This document shows, piece after piece, positions 49,155-57,711 of a stretch of 64,000 nucleotides of DNA. The first letter of the stretch is position 1. Every line of letters begins with the position of its first letter. The stretch is from Synechococcus sp. M16.1. Its GTDB lineage: Bacteria > Cyanobacteriota > Cyanobacteriia > PCC-6307 > Cyanobiaceae. A program made the translations under genes and the position numbers. The notes under the pieces were generated by a model, which ran no database searches, was not told the DNA's origin, and worked only from the letters and a program-made list of their open reading frames with translations. Location of the stretch: contig NZ_CP047954.1 in the NCBI RefSeq assembly GCF_014279895.1, positions 434,001-498,000 on the forward strand. Direction: 5' to 3'.

Positions 49155-49472
49155 ATGACCGACGACACGCAGCAAACCCATCCGCTTTACGCCATCGATC
49201 GTGACCAGATTGATGCTGTGTTGGGTCATGGGGACGAACCAGGCCCGCAGCAGTTGACAACGATTGCTGCATTATTTTCGCGATATGCGGATTTTCCTGG
49301 AGCTGAAGATATTCGTGATGATCTGCAGAAATGTCTCACGCTATGGGGACTTTCGCGCGACGAGTTGAACCTCAAGACGCGTCAAATCTGGGAGAGTGGC
49401 TGGCGGCCTGGGCAGGATCCTGGGGCTGAAGGTGTTGGTTCCGGGGCCGATGTGGAGGATGCAGATGCTTGA
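49155..49472 (+). CDS. DUF3288 family protein
   Basis: A 105-residue soluble cyanobacterial protein. HPLYAIDRDQIDAVLG, FPGAEDIRDDLQKCL and LWGLSRDEL are the family's conserved blocks. The tail after SGWRPGQDP is an acidic extension. Function unknown. Confidence 0.85.
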   Translation: MTDDTQQTHPLYAIDRDQIDAVLGHGDEPGPQQLTTIAALFSRYADFPGAEDIRDDLQKCLTLWGLSRDELNLKTRQIWESGWRPGQDPGAEGVGSGADVEDADA

Positions 49473-49996
49473 TGCTTGCCTGCAAGGCTCTTCCCTTAAC
49501 TGTTTAAACGTGAGCCCGAGATGAGAGAGGGCTGGTGTTGTTTCATGGGTGATCAGCCAAAGAGGAAGGCCGCCCTTCCCGGTGGAAAGACGGCCTAACT
49601 CGCTCGTTTGTGCATCGTTCAACCCATCACTTCAGCTAGGAAAAGAAAGGGTCGAAGCGTCTGGCTCGAGGCGCCCTGGGGCCATGGGCTCGAGGTGTTG
49701 GGTCGTTTTCTCCGAGGGCACCTGAGACGGTGCAAGTGGAGCGTCGATTGGCGTGGCGGACCATTGCGTGCCCACCAAAGGACCAACCCAGGTCATTGTT
49801 GAGACTGTTGGAGCAGGGGCCAGAAAGTCAGTCTGCTTCTACGGTCTGCTGGGGTGGAGTGTCGTCCGTCATGGGCTCCTCCGATCTCGATGCCCATAGT
49901 TTTGTGCCTTTAGGGCACAAAGTCATCAGCATTAAGGCGCATTGCCTTGAGGGCTTGAACGATCGATTGTTGGGATGGCGTGCCTTTCAGTTGGTT
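49473..49996. other. Gene-poor region
   Basis: About 520 bp in which I see no convincing gene. It holds a perfect 8-bp inverted repeat TTTGTGCC/GGCACAAA (49901-49921, 5-nt loop) without a T-tract and a short AGGCCG/CGGCCT repeat near 49567-49596. Confidence 0.5.
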
Positions 49997-50200
49997 TCAA
50001 GCCTCGGGCTGGTTGTCGACGCCCCTTGATGCCCGCTCTTCCGCTGTGAGGTATTCCTCGATGAGGGGGGAGTGTTCACCCCGCTGAACGGCGCTGATCT
50101 CCCGTTCGATGTTCTGAATGAACAGCTCGTTCCCGTTCCGCTTGGCCACCGCAAGCACACGCTCGAGGCGTTCCAGTTCCGCCTGCTGCTCGTTATTCAT
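49997..50200 (-). CDS. Small hypothetical protein
   Basis: A 67-residue charged helical protein (ELERLERVLAVAKRNGNELF) with no cysteine or membrane segment. Function unknown; composition is protein-like and the ATG start is clean. Confidence 0.6.
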   Translation of the reverse strand: MNNEQQAELERLERVLAVAKRNGNELFIQNIEREISAVQRGEHSPLIEEYLTAEERASRGVDNQPEA

Positions 50201-50319
50201 GCCATAGAACGTCAGTTATTCCCCACGCTGGCAGGGTTGGATCAAGAACGCCGAACAAGCTGGCCTGACGTGTTGCTGAGCTCGATGGGTTGTGCTCTGA
50301 GGCTGAGGTCAAAACCCGC

Positions 50320-50502
50320 TTATGCAGCCTCTGATTCCTCCTCCTCATACAAAGCCTTGAGCTGATCGAGCTCAACCATCAGATATTGAATTTCAAGCCA
50401 GTCCGTCGAGAGGTCAATGGCGGTTTCCAGGCGGTCAATCTGACGCTTGAGAAGCTCCGGCATTCCGCCATCTGGCTGCATGGCTCCCATGTAACCGCGC
50501 AT
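50320..50502 (-). CDS. Small hypothetical protein
   Basis: A 60-residue acidic helical protein (LLKRQIDRLETAIDL, LDQLKALYEEEESEAA), likely a coiled coil. Function unknown. Similar in kind to the neighbour at 49997-50200 but not clearly related. Confidence 0.55.
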   Translation of the reverse strand: MRGYMGAMQPDGGMPELLKRQIDRLETAIDLSTDWLEIQYLMVELDQLKALYEEEESEAA

Positions 50503-50630
50503 AACGCTGGATGCAAGACGATTGCTGACGACGATTGAGGGAAGGGCTTGCAGCGATCTATCCCGCCGTGTTTGCCCTCACAGACAAGCTGTTTGGCCTG
50601 TGGGAATGTTCGTTGGCTTCAACACCTTCC

Positions 50631-50903
50631 ATGACCTTTTTGATGCACTGGTCGTTCAAGACCGGCTACCACGAAATTGCTGCTAAGAAGTTCCTGGCAA
50701 CGGGTGCGCCTTTCCCCGAGTGCAAGTCCTGGAAGCGTTGGCACGCACCGGGCTCCGTTGAGGGCTGGATTCTCGTGGAGGCAGATAACGCCGATGCCTG
50801 TTACGAGCATGCCGCTGAGTGGGCCGAGTGCCTCGACTGGGAGGTCACCCCGGTGCTGTCAGATGAGCAAGCTGGCCCCCTGATTGCCAAGGCCTACAGC
50901 TGA
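50631..50903 (+). CDS. DUF3303 family protein
   Basis: A 90-residue protein from ATG 50631 (MTFLMHWSFKTGYHEIAAK). The WKRWHAPGSVEGWILVEA block and the ferredoxin-like alternation match DUF3303, a small dimeric alpha-beta barrel-like family. The upstream open frame to 50535 is not family-like. Function unknown. Confidence 0.82.
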   Translation: MTFLMHWSFKTGYHEIAAKKFLATGAPFPECKSWKRWHAPGSVEGWILVEADNADACYEHAAEWAECLDWEVTPVLSDEQAGPLIAKAYS

Positions 50904-50999
50904 TCGTTTGATCTGATCGGTGCCCCTCGCACTCCGGGGGGCTCCACAACCCGTTTGAACCATTCCGAGACGTATTCGTTGGAGTGGCTTCGTCGTACA

Positions 51000-51073
51000 C
51001 GCCCCCTGATGGATTCGAACCATCGACCGACTGCTTAGAAGGCAGTTGCTCTATCCAGCTGAGCTAAGGGAGC
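51000..51073 (-). tRNA. tRNA-Arg (TCT)
   Basis: A 74-nt minus-strand cloverleaf with acceptor GCTCCCT/AGGGGGC (one G-T pair) and discriminator G. The anticodon arm ACTGC-CTTCTAA-GCAGT gives TCT. CCA is not encoded. It borders the region of small genes to its left. Confidence 0.97.
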
Positions 51074-51162
51074 AAACGCCCACATCTTGGCAGGCTGCTT
51101 CGAGGCGGGCTGGATTTGGAAGCCTTGCGCCACCTAAGGTGATGGGCTCTTGATCGGCATCC

Positions 51163-51873
51163 ATGGCCCCGCGTCGTCTCAGCGACAGCGAGAAGCAGGA
51201 TCTGGTCGGTCGTTACAAGGCCGGCGAGTCAACATCAGCTTTGGCTGAGGCCTTTGGCTGCAGCCCCAACACCGTGAGTCGCACGGTGAAAGCACTGTTG
51301 CCAGCTGATGCTTATGCCGCGCTGAAGGCCAGCAGGCAAAAAGGGCTGGCGACCCCTCCCCCGCCAACCGTCACTCAGGCGGAAGAACCAGAGGTTGACT
51401 CCCTTAAGGAAGACGACAGCAGCCTGGCTCTTGATGACGCCGATGATTTCGGCGAAGACTCTGAGGAGGAGCTCGCCGAAGACGATGACAACGGCAGCGT
51501 TGAAACATTCACGGAGCTTGTTCCCCTGCTTGGGGTGGGAAATCTCAGCGATCGCCCATTGAATCAAGCCCAACCGTTCAGTGTCGACCTGCTGCCGGAC
51601 AGCGCCTACATGCTCGTCGACAAGGTGGTCGAGCTGGATGCGCGCCCCCTCAAGGAGTTCCCCGAATTGGGCCTCCTCGACGATGCCGAACAGGAACGTC
51701 AGGGGTTGTGCCTGTTTGCCAGCCCCCGTGCAGCCAAGCGCCAGTGCGGGCGTAGTCAGCGGGTGATCAAGGTTCCCGATACGGCTGTGTTTCAGCGCAC
51801 CAGCAGTTACCTGTTGGCCCGGGGCATTACACGACTGGTGTTGGACGGAACCTTGATTGCGCTGGATGCCTGA
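51163..51873 (+). CDS. Cyanobacterial HTH protein with acidic middle
   Basis: A 236-residue protein. Residues 5-45 (SDSEKQDLVGRYKAGESTSAL then FGCSPNTVSRTVKALL) are a clear resolvase/transposase-type helix-turn-helix. A very acidic low-complexity stretch follows at about 70-125. The C-terminal half carries two cysteines and RSQRVIKVPDTAVFQRTSSYL. Conserved type in marine cyanobacteria, probably a DNA-binding regulator; targets unknown. Not next to any transposon signal. Confidence 0.8.
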   Translation: MAPRRLSDSEKQDLVGRYKAGESTSALAEAFGCSPNTVSRTVKALLPADAYAALKASRQKGLATPPPPTVTQAEEPEVDSLKEDDSSLALDDADDFGEDSEEELAEDDDNGSVETFTELVPLLGVGNLSDRPLNQAQPFSVDLLPDSAYMLVDKVVELDARPLKEFPELGLLDDAEQERQGLCLFASPRAAKRQCGRSQRVIKVPDTAVFQRTSSYLLARGITRLVLDGTLIALDA

Positions 51874-51906
51874 GCACTGCCGCTGATTGCTCTTACCTGA
51901 TTGCTC

Positions 51907-52143
51907 TCAATCGAAGCGATCGCGTTGATCGGGAAGCAAAACGGCCGTTGCGGTTCCGCCGCTGATCACCCCGATCACCATCGCAATCCCCACGAGAAAA
52001 CCCGTAGGAAGAGGCACTGAGCGTTGTCCTCCGAGCTGGAGCGCGTGGCGATCCTGCAGGTTCTGGGCTCCAAGGCAGAGCAGCAGCAGCAGCAGCAGGC
52101 CACCGCCAAAGCTGATCAGCAGAAGACGCAGGCGAATCAACAC
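51907..52143 (-). CDS. LapA-like (DUF1049) small membrane protein
   Basis: A 78-residue protein from GTG 52143 (LIRLRLLLISFGGG) with two membrane helices separated by NLQDRHALQLGGQRSVPLPTG, the LapA pattern in which a beta-hairpin precedes the second helix. It follows rsmI on the same strand with a 19-bp gap. Family role in cyanobacteria unknown. A longer frame upstream lies within rsmI and is rejected. Confidence 0.75.
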   Translation of the reverse strand: MLIRLRLLLISFGGGLLLLLLLCLGAQNLQDRHALQLGGQRSVPLPTGFLVGIAMVIGVISGGTATAVLLPDQRDRFD

Positions 52144-52162
52144 AGCACAACCGTCGACGGGC

Positions 52163-53020
52163 TCAGTTTGACGTGCCCTGGTGCAAGAGGGCATACAGGC
52201 GTCGTCTGGACAGCCCTGTGGTCTGGGCCAGTTGCCGTGCAGCGTCACTGGCGCTTGCACCCTCGTCCTGTAACGCCTGCAGCTGCCTGAGCAGGTCGTC
52301 GTCGTCGGGTTCTTCGACGTTCTGCGACGGTGCTCCCCCCAGCACAACCGTGCATTCCCCTTGGGGCGGGTGCTGCTGAAAGTGCAGCAGGGCACGATCC
52401 ACCGTTGGCCCCACCTGTTCTTCATGGCGCTTGGTCAGTTCCCGTGCCACCTGCAGAGGACGGTCTCCTCCGCAGTGGTGCTGGAGTTCCTCGAGCAACG
52501 TGATCAGGCGGTGCGGCGCTTCGTACAGCACCGTTGTGCGGGGTTCATGGCTGATGGCTTCGAGGCGGGCCCGCCGTTCCTTGCCTTTGGCCGGCAGAAA
52601 TCCTTCGAAGCAGAAGCGTCCGCTGGGCAGGCCGCTGCTCACCAGAGCAGTGGTGGCGGCGCAAGGGCCAGGGATGCAGATCACGGGATGGCCGGCCTGG
52701 TGCGCTGCGGCCACCAGCTCTTCACCGGGGTCGCTGATGCCCGGCAGCCCGGCATCACTGATCACCGCCAGGCTTTGACCCTCCGCCAGCAGATCCAGCA
52801 GTTGGGGCACGCGGGTGCGGGTGTTGTGCTGATGAAAGGACAGCTTGCGGCCGCCCGCTCCAAGGCTGCTGAGCAGCTGTCCGCTGTGGCGGGTGTCTTC
52901 ACAGGCGATCACATCCACGCTGCGGAGCAAGTCACGAGCGCGTGGTGACAGGTCCCCCAGATGACCAATGGGAGTGCCCACCAGATAAAGGCTGCCGCCG
53001 CTTGGTTCATCCCGCTGCAT
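52163..53020 (-). CDS. rsmI: 16S rRNA (cytidine-1402 2'-O) methyltransferase
   Basis: A 285-residue SAM-dependent enzyme of the tetrapyrrole methylase fold, which modifies C1402 near the ribosomal P site. LYLVGTPIGHLGDLSPRA and ACEDTRHSG at the N-terminus, then ISDAGLPGISDPGE and PGPCAATTALVSSGLP, are RsmI hallmarks. ATG 53020 is used; the GTG just before it is unlikely. Divergent from cysQ with 26 bp between starts. Confidence 0.95.
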   Translation of the reverse strand: MQRDEPSGGSLYLVGTPIGHLGDLSPRARDLLRSVDVIACEDTRHSGQLLSSLGAGGRKLSFHQHNTRTRVPQLLDLLAEGQSLAVISDAGLPGISDPGEELVAAAHQAGHPVICIPGPCAATTALVSSGLPSGRFCFEGFLPAKGKERRARLEAISHEPRTTVLYEAPHRLITLLEELQHHCGGDRPLQVARELTKRHEEQVGPTVDRALLHFQQHPPQGECTVVLGGAPSQNVEEPDDDDLLRQLQALQDEGASASDAARQLAQTTGLSRRRLYALLHQGTSN

Positions 53021-53046
53021 CACAATGGCGAGCGCCTCTGTTGATC

Positions 53047-53964
53047 ATGATGCCCAGCTCTGCCGTCCTCCCCGCTGGCGTTGACAAGGAGGCTCTGCTA
53101 ACGGAATTGCGTCGCCTGAGTTGGGGTGCCGCCGACATCCTGCGGGCCTATGCCCGCGGCGAGCAGCCTCCGCATGGTTTCCCCAAGGCGTTGAGTGTCG
53201 ATGAAGGCGGAGAGGGCCCTGTGTCTGCGGCTGATCTGGCCGTGAACAAGTGGTTGCTGGATGGACTGTCGGCCGCGTTCCCCAAGGCCGACTGGACGCT
53301 GCTCAGCGAGGAGACCGCCAAGGAGCAGCTCACGGAAGGCCAACCGCTGCCGGCGGAGTGGCTGTGGATTCTCGATCCCCTGGATGGCACGAAGGATTTT
53401 CTGCAGGGCACAGGCGAATACGCCGTTCATCTGGCCCTGGTGCGCGACAAGCGGCCGGTGATCGGCGTTGTGCTTCTACCGGAAGCCGATGAACTTTGGA
53501 TCGGCATCGTTGGTGAGGGTGCCTGGTGTGAAGACCGTCAGGGTGAGCGTTCGCCAGTTCGCTTCAGCGACAGAACCGAGGTTTCAGATCTGATCCTGGT
53601 GGCCAGCCGCAGCCACCGCGACGACCGTTTGGTCAAGCTCATTGATGCCCTCAATCTCGGCGGTTCCAAAGCCGTGGGCAGCGTTGGCTTCAAGGTGGCC
53701 ACGATCCTGAGAGGCGAAACCGACCTCTACGTTTCCCTCTCCGGCAAGAGCGCTCCCAAGGATTGGGACATGGCTGCTCCGGAGGCGGTGTTGCTGGCGG
53801 GCGGTGGTCGTTTCACCCATGCCGATCAGGCCGACCTCACCTACAACACCGGCGATGTGCGACAGGCTGGCTGTCTGATCGCCAGCCATGGAAAAGCCCA
53901 CGCCGAGCTCGGAGAGCGTGCGACGCGGGCCATGGCCGAGATCGATCCCGGCTTTCAGGTCTGA
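53047..53964 (+). CDS. cysQ: 3'(2'),5'-bisphosphate nucleotidase CysQ
   Basis: A 305-residue inositol-monophosphatase-fold enzyme that removes the 3' phosphate of PAP or PAPS, recycling products of sulfate assimilation. The metal-site blocks are LSEETAKE, WILDPLDGTKDF and the C-terminal WDMAAPEAVLLAGGG. ATG 53047 (or 53050) gives the normal length; the open frame upstream overlaps rsmI. Ends 7 bp before the convergent pnp stop. Confidence 0.93.
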   Translation: MMPSSAVLPAGVDKEALLTELRRLSWGAADILRAYARGEQPPHGFPKALSVDEGGEGPVSAADLAVNKWLLDGLSAAFPKADWTLLSEETAKEQLTEGQPLPAEWLWILDPLDGTKDFLQGTGEYAVHLALVRDKRPVIGVVLLPEADELWIGIVGEGAWCEDRQGERSPVRFSDRTEVSDLILVASRSHRDDRLVKLIDALNLGGSKAVGSVGFKVATILRGETDLYVSLSGKSAPKDWDMAAPEAVLLAGGGRFTHADQADLTYNTGDVRQAGCLIASHGKAHAELGERATRAMAEIDPGFQV

Positions 53965-53971
53965 GACCTGA

Positions 53972-56137
53972 TCAGCTGAGCGGTGCCACCGGGGTGGGTT
54001 GAGGCTCCACTTCGGAGGCATCGCCGGCCTGGGGCACGCCCCTCAGGGTGAGGTTGATGCGGCCGCGGTTGTCGATTTCGCGCACCCGCACGGTCACCTC
54101 GTCGCCCACCTTCACCACGTCTTCGACCTTCTCGACGCGAGCTTCGGAGAGCTGCGAGATGTGGATCATGCCTTCCTTGCCCGGAAGGATCTCCACAAAG
54201 GCGCCGATCGGGATGATCCGGGTGATCGAACCGGAGAACACCTCACCCTCGTTCACCTTGCGGGTCAGGCCTTCGATGATCTTCTGGGCTTCTTCAGCCG
54301 CAGCACCATCGTGGGAAGCGATGGTCACGATGCCGCCGTCCTCGATGTCGATCTTGGTGTTGGTGCGCTCGGTGATGCCCTTGATCGTGCGTCCACCGGG
54401 GCCAATCACGGTGCCGATCAGCTCTGGATCAATCCGGAAGCTGAGCAGACGTGGGGCATGGGGAGACAGGTTGTCCCGAGGGGTGTCGATCGCCTCGAGC
54501 ATCTTCTCGAGGATGTGGAGCCGTGCCGGACGTGCCTGGTTGACGGCTTCAGCCACCGTCTTCACCGAAAGGCCGGTGATCTTCATGTCCATCTGCAGGG
54601 CGGTGATGCCCTTCTCGCTACCGGCCACCTTGAAGTCCATGTCGCCGAGGAAGTCCTCGATGCCTTGGATGTCGGTGAGGATCCGCACCTCATCGCCCTC
54701 TTTGATCAGACCCATGGCTGCGCCACTCACCGGAGCCTTCAGCGGCACGCCGGCATCCATCAGCGACAGGGTGCTGCCGCAGACGGAACCCATCGAGGTG
54801 GAGCCATTGGAGCTGAGCACTTCGCTCACCACGCGCACCACGTAGGGGAAGGTGTCCTTCTCGGGAAGCACCGGAAGAATGGCGCGTTCGGCCAGGGCGC
54901 CATGGCCGATCTCACGACGACCTGGGGAGCGCATCGGCCGCGTTTCACCGACGGAGTAGGGCGGGAAGTTGTAGTGGTGCAGGTACAGCTTCTCGGTGTT
55001 GGGATGGAGGTCGTCCATCTCCTGGGCATCGCTGGGGGTGCCCAGGGTTGCGGTGGAGAGCACCTGGGTGAGTCCGCGTTGGAACAGACCAGAACCATGC
55101 ACCCGGCGCGGCAGGACGCCGGCCATGGCGCTGATCTGGCGAACCTCGTCGAGGCCGCGTCCATCCACACGCTTGCCGTCTTTGAGAATCTGCTGGCGCA
55201 TCAACTTCTTGGTCAGCGCCTTGAAGCTGTTGCCGAGCAGTTTCGGGCTGCTGGCCAGGGTTTGGCGAACGGCGTGGTCGTCCTTGAGACCTGCGATGGT
55301 CTCGGACACCTCGCCCTTCACCGTTTCCAGGGCTGTGTCCCGCTCGTCCTTGCTCTGATCAAATTTGCTGAGGACAGCGCTGATCGCCTTGGTGCACTGC
55401 TTCTCGAGATAGGCAGGAACGGTGCTGTCTTCCTCCGGCTTCTCCGGCTTCACCTGGGTGATGCCCAGATCCTTCAGCAGCTGTTCCTGTGCCTTGATCA
55501 GTTCGCAGATCGCTTCGTAGCCGAAATCAATCGCCTCGATCACGTCTTGCTCGGGCAGCTGGTTGGCGCCGGCCTCAACCATCACCACGCCGTCAGGGGT
55601 GCCGGCGACCACCAGGTCCAGATCACCCCGTTCGATCTCCCGATAACTCGGGTTGAGCACGAAGTCATCCCCGAGCAGACCCACCCGCACGGCGGCCATC
55701 GGGCCGTTGAAGGGGATGCCTGCCAGCAGCGTGGCAATCGATGCACCCGTCACCGCAAGAACATCAGCGGGGACCCGCTCATCAAGGGACAGGCAGGTGG
55801 CCACCACCTGCAGGTCATCGCGCAGCCAGCTGGGGAACAGTGGCCGCATCGGGCGGTCAATCAGTCGGGCCGTGAGCGTGGCCCGTTCGGGGGGGCGGCT
55901 CTCACGACGCATGTAGCTGCCGGGAATGCGGCCAGCTGCATAAAGCCGCTCCTCGTAATCGCAGATCAGCGGCAGGAAATCAATGCCTTCTCGTCCGCCT
56001 GAACGGGTTGCGGTCACAAGCACGGCGGTGTCGCCACACTCCACCAAGACGGATCCTCCCGCCTGAGGGGCGAAGCGCCCGGTGGTCAGTCGAATCTCGC
56101 GTCCGTCAAAGGAGATCGACTGGGTTTGTCCTTGCAC
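53972..56137 (-). CDS. pnp: Polynucleotide phosphorylase
   Basis: A 721-residue 3'-5' phosphorolytic exoribonuclease of the RNA decay machinery. It has two RNase PH domains (residues 1-140 and about 310-540; [11 protein letters not shown] and [16 protein letters not shown]), a KH domain ([11 protein letters not shown]) and an S1 domain ([20 protein letters not shown]). The tail ends shortly after S1 with a proline-rich end. In cyanobacteria it also adds poly(A)-like tails. An antisense open frame of 667 codons is a shadow. It lies downstream of rpsN and its terminator. Confidence 0.97.
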   Translation of the reverse strand: MQGQTQSISFDGREIRLTTGRFAPQAGGSVLVECGDTAVLVTATRSGGREGIDFLPLICDYEERLYAAGRIPGSYMRRESRPPERATLTARLIDRPMRPLFPSWLRDDLQVVATCLSLDERVPADVLAVTGASIATLLAGIPFNGPMAAVRVGLLGDDFVLNPSYREIERGDLDLVVAGTPDGVVMVEAGANQLPEQDVIEAIDFGYEAICELIKAQEQLLKDLGITQVKPEKPEEDSTVPAYLEKQCTKAISAVLSKFDQSKDERDTALETVKGEVSETIAGLKDDHAVRQTLASSPKLLGNSFKALTKKLMRQQILKDGKRVDGRGLDEVRQISAMAGVLPRRVHGSGLFQRGLTQVLSTATLGTPSDAQEMDDLHPNTEKLYLHHYNFPPYSVGETRPMRSPGRREIGHGALAERAILPVLPEKDTFPYVVRVVSEVLSSNGSTSMGSVCGSTLSLMDAGVPLKAPVSGAAMGLIKEGDEVRILTDIQGIEDFLGDMDFKVAGSEKGITALQMDMKITGLSVKTVAEAVNQARPARLHILEKMLEAIDTPRDNLSPHAPRLLSFRIDPELIGTVIGPGGRTIKGITERTNTKIDIEDGGIVTIASHDGAAAEEAQKIIEGLTRKVNEGEVFSGSITRIIPIGAFVEILPGKEGMIHISQLSEARVEKVEDVVKVGDEVTVRVREIDNRGRINLTLRGVPQAGDASEVEPQPTPVAPLS

Positions 56138-56192
56138 GACGTCTTATGTCCTTTTGTCAATCCCAAGTCTGACATTTCATGGCTGCTCTTCA

Positions 56193-56219
56193 CAAGAAAG
56201 GGGAGGCCAAGCCTCCCCC
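56193..56219 (-). terminator. Terminator between rpsN and pnp
   Basis: GGGGAGGC-TTG-GCCTCCCC hairpin on the minus strand followed by TTTCTTG, just after the rpsN stop. The T-tract is imperfect. Confidence 0.7.
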
Positions 56220-56244
56220 TCACGACGCCATGGCGACAAGCTGA

Positions 56245-56547
56245 TCACCAGCTGGACTTGACCACGCCGGGGAGTTCACCTTTGTGGGCGCGCTCACGCA
56301 GCTGGTTACGGCAGAGACCGAAATCGCGATAGACGCCGCGGGGCTTGCCGGTGGCCCAGCAGCGGTTGCGCACACGGATGCGTGCGCTGTTGCGGGGCAG
56401 AGCTTGAATCTTGCGATGGATCTCCAGGCGATCCATCGGATCTTCGGCTGCGTTGAAGGCTGCCATCAGTGCTGCGCGCTTGGCCGCATAGCGCTCAACC
56501 GTTTTCTTGCGCTTCACATCGCGAGCGATCATCGACTTCTTGGCCAT
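56245..56547 (-). CDS. rpsN: 30S ribosomal protein uS14
   Basis: A 100-residue S14 of the long, zinc-free type. [20 protein letters not shown] at the start and [19 protein letters not shown] near the end are typical. ATG 56547 is the family start. Between the site-2 protease gene and pnp. Confidence 0.98.
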   Translation of the reverse strand: MAKKSMIARDVKRKKTVERYAAKRAALMAAFNAAEDPMDRLEIHRKIQALPRNSARIRVRNRCWATGKPRGVYRDFGLCRNQLRERAHKGELPGVVKSSW

Positions 56548-56604
56548 GCAGCTGAGGGCAGCGAGTGAACGAATCGTCAACGATACATGGGCGCCATCAC
56601 CCTC

Positions 56605-57687
56605 CTAGCGACCCATCAATTGCTGGACCACCGGCAGCTGGCTGGTGTCACGCACGATCAGCACAAGCGTGAGCCCCACCAACAAAAGAAAACCGGATTG
56701 CACGAAGGCCATTTGGATCCGTTCGGACACCGGACGCCCCCGAACGGATTGAATCGCCAGCATCATCATCTGCCAGCCATCGAGCAGCGGCAGCGGCAGT
56801 GAATTGAGCACCGCCAGATTGATGGAGATCAGGGCTGAGAAGAGCACCAACCCGGATCCCCCCTGCTGGCTGAGCTGAGCTCCCATCTCAACAATCTTGA
56901 CGGGGCCACTCACCTGCCCCGCCGTGGCGCGGAAGTTGGTCAGGAGGCCGGCGTAGCCACGCACGGTTTGCTGCAGCATTTGGCTGAATTGCGAGCCGGT
57001 GGTGAGCACCAGTTCACCGGGATTGCGCACGGGGCGCATCTCCCCACTGATGTTGGCCTGCAGCTGGGCGCCGATTTTTCCTGTGCCCTGTTGATCGTCG
57101 GGGATGAGTTCAAGGCTGGACGTCTCGTCTCCTCGCTTTCGCTCCACACGGATGGCTCGCTCGGGTGCTGCTTTCACATCCCGAACCATCGCTTCAACGC
57201 CCCGTTGTCCGGCGGCAAGGGGTTGGGCATTCAGGCTGAGGATCTGGTCACCGGCACGAAGCCCGGAGCGGGCGGCAGCGCCACCCGGTTGCACCTGCAC
57301 CACCAGAACCCCCGGATCCGGCGCGGCGGGAACGCCGACAAACGCTGCCTGAGCGAACAGCACCATCAGTGCCAAGGCCAAGTTGGCCAACACCCCCGCA
57401 GCCACCACCAGGGCTTGCTGGGGGATGGGCCGGTTGCGCAGCAGATCCGGATCATCAGCCGGGATCGTGCTCTCCTCATCGTCGTCAGGGAAGGCGACGA
57501 AACCACCCAGGGGCAGCAGCCGCAGGGCGTAGGTCACCCCACGCCGTTGCCTTTTGATCAGGGCCGGGCCAAAGCCAATGGAAAAACCGCTGACGCGGAT
57601 GCCCTGGAGCGTGGCAGCGAGGAAATGGCCGGCCTCATGCACCACGATCAGCAGGGCGAGCACCAGAAGGGCGGCCAACACGTTCAT
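56605..57687 (-). CDS. rseP: RseP-type site-2 metalloprotease
   Basis: A 360-residue intramembrane zinc protease. The catalytic HEAGH is at residues 17-21, followed by a single PDZ domain at about 120-200 (VVQVQPGGAAARSGLRAGDQIL) and the second metal motif LPLPLLDGWQ near residue 305. Four membrane helices are expected. It would cut anti-sigma or other membrane-bound regulators. Downstream of serS on the same strand, 24 bp apart. Confidence 0.95.
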   Translation of the reverse strand: MNVLAALLVLALLIVVHEAGHFLAATLQGIRVSGFSIGFGPALIKRQRRGVTYALRLLPLGGFVAFPDDDEESTIPADDPDLLRNRPIPQQALVVAAGVLANLALALMVLFAQAAFVGVPAAPDPGVLVVQVQPGGAAARSGLRAGDQILSLNAQPLAAGQRGVEAMVRDVKAAPERAIRVERKRGDETSSLELIPDDQQGTGKIGAQLQANISGEMRPVRNPGELVLTTGSQFSQMLQQTVRGYAGLLTNFRATAGQVSGPVKIVEMGAQLSQQGGSGLVLFSALISINLAVLNSLPLPLLDGWQMMMLAIQSVRGRPVSERIQMAFVQSGFLLLVGLTLVLIVRDTSQLPVVQQLMGR

Positions 57688-57711
57688 ATGTCCGTCAGGA
57701 GTCCAGTCGGA

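Noticed and set aside
49608-49802. A 64-codon plus-strand frame in the gene-poor stretch
   Set aside because: Arg/Trp/Gly/His-rich with no protein-like pattern and no ribosome-binding site.
49828-49872. A 14-codon minus-strand frame starting MTDDT, similar to the start of the DUF3288 gene (MTDDTQQT)
   Set aside because: Too short to judge; the match of about 14 of 16 bases could be chance, and no further similarity follows.
46000-51100. A mobile element or prophage next to tRNA-Arg
   Set aside because: No integrase, transposase, phage gene or duplicated tRNA end is visible.
53999-56002. A 667-codon plus-strand open frame
   Set aside because: It is antisense to pnp, whose protein is clearly recognisable. 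Its composition is His/Gly/Gln-rich, as expected from the reverse of a GC-rich gene.
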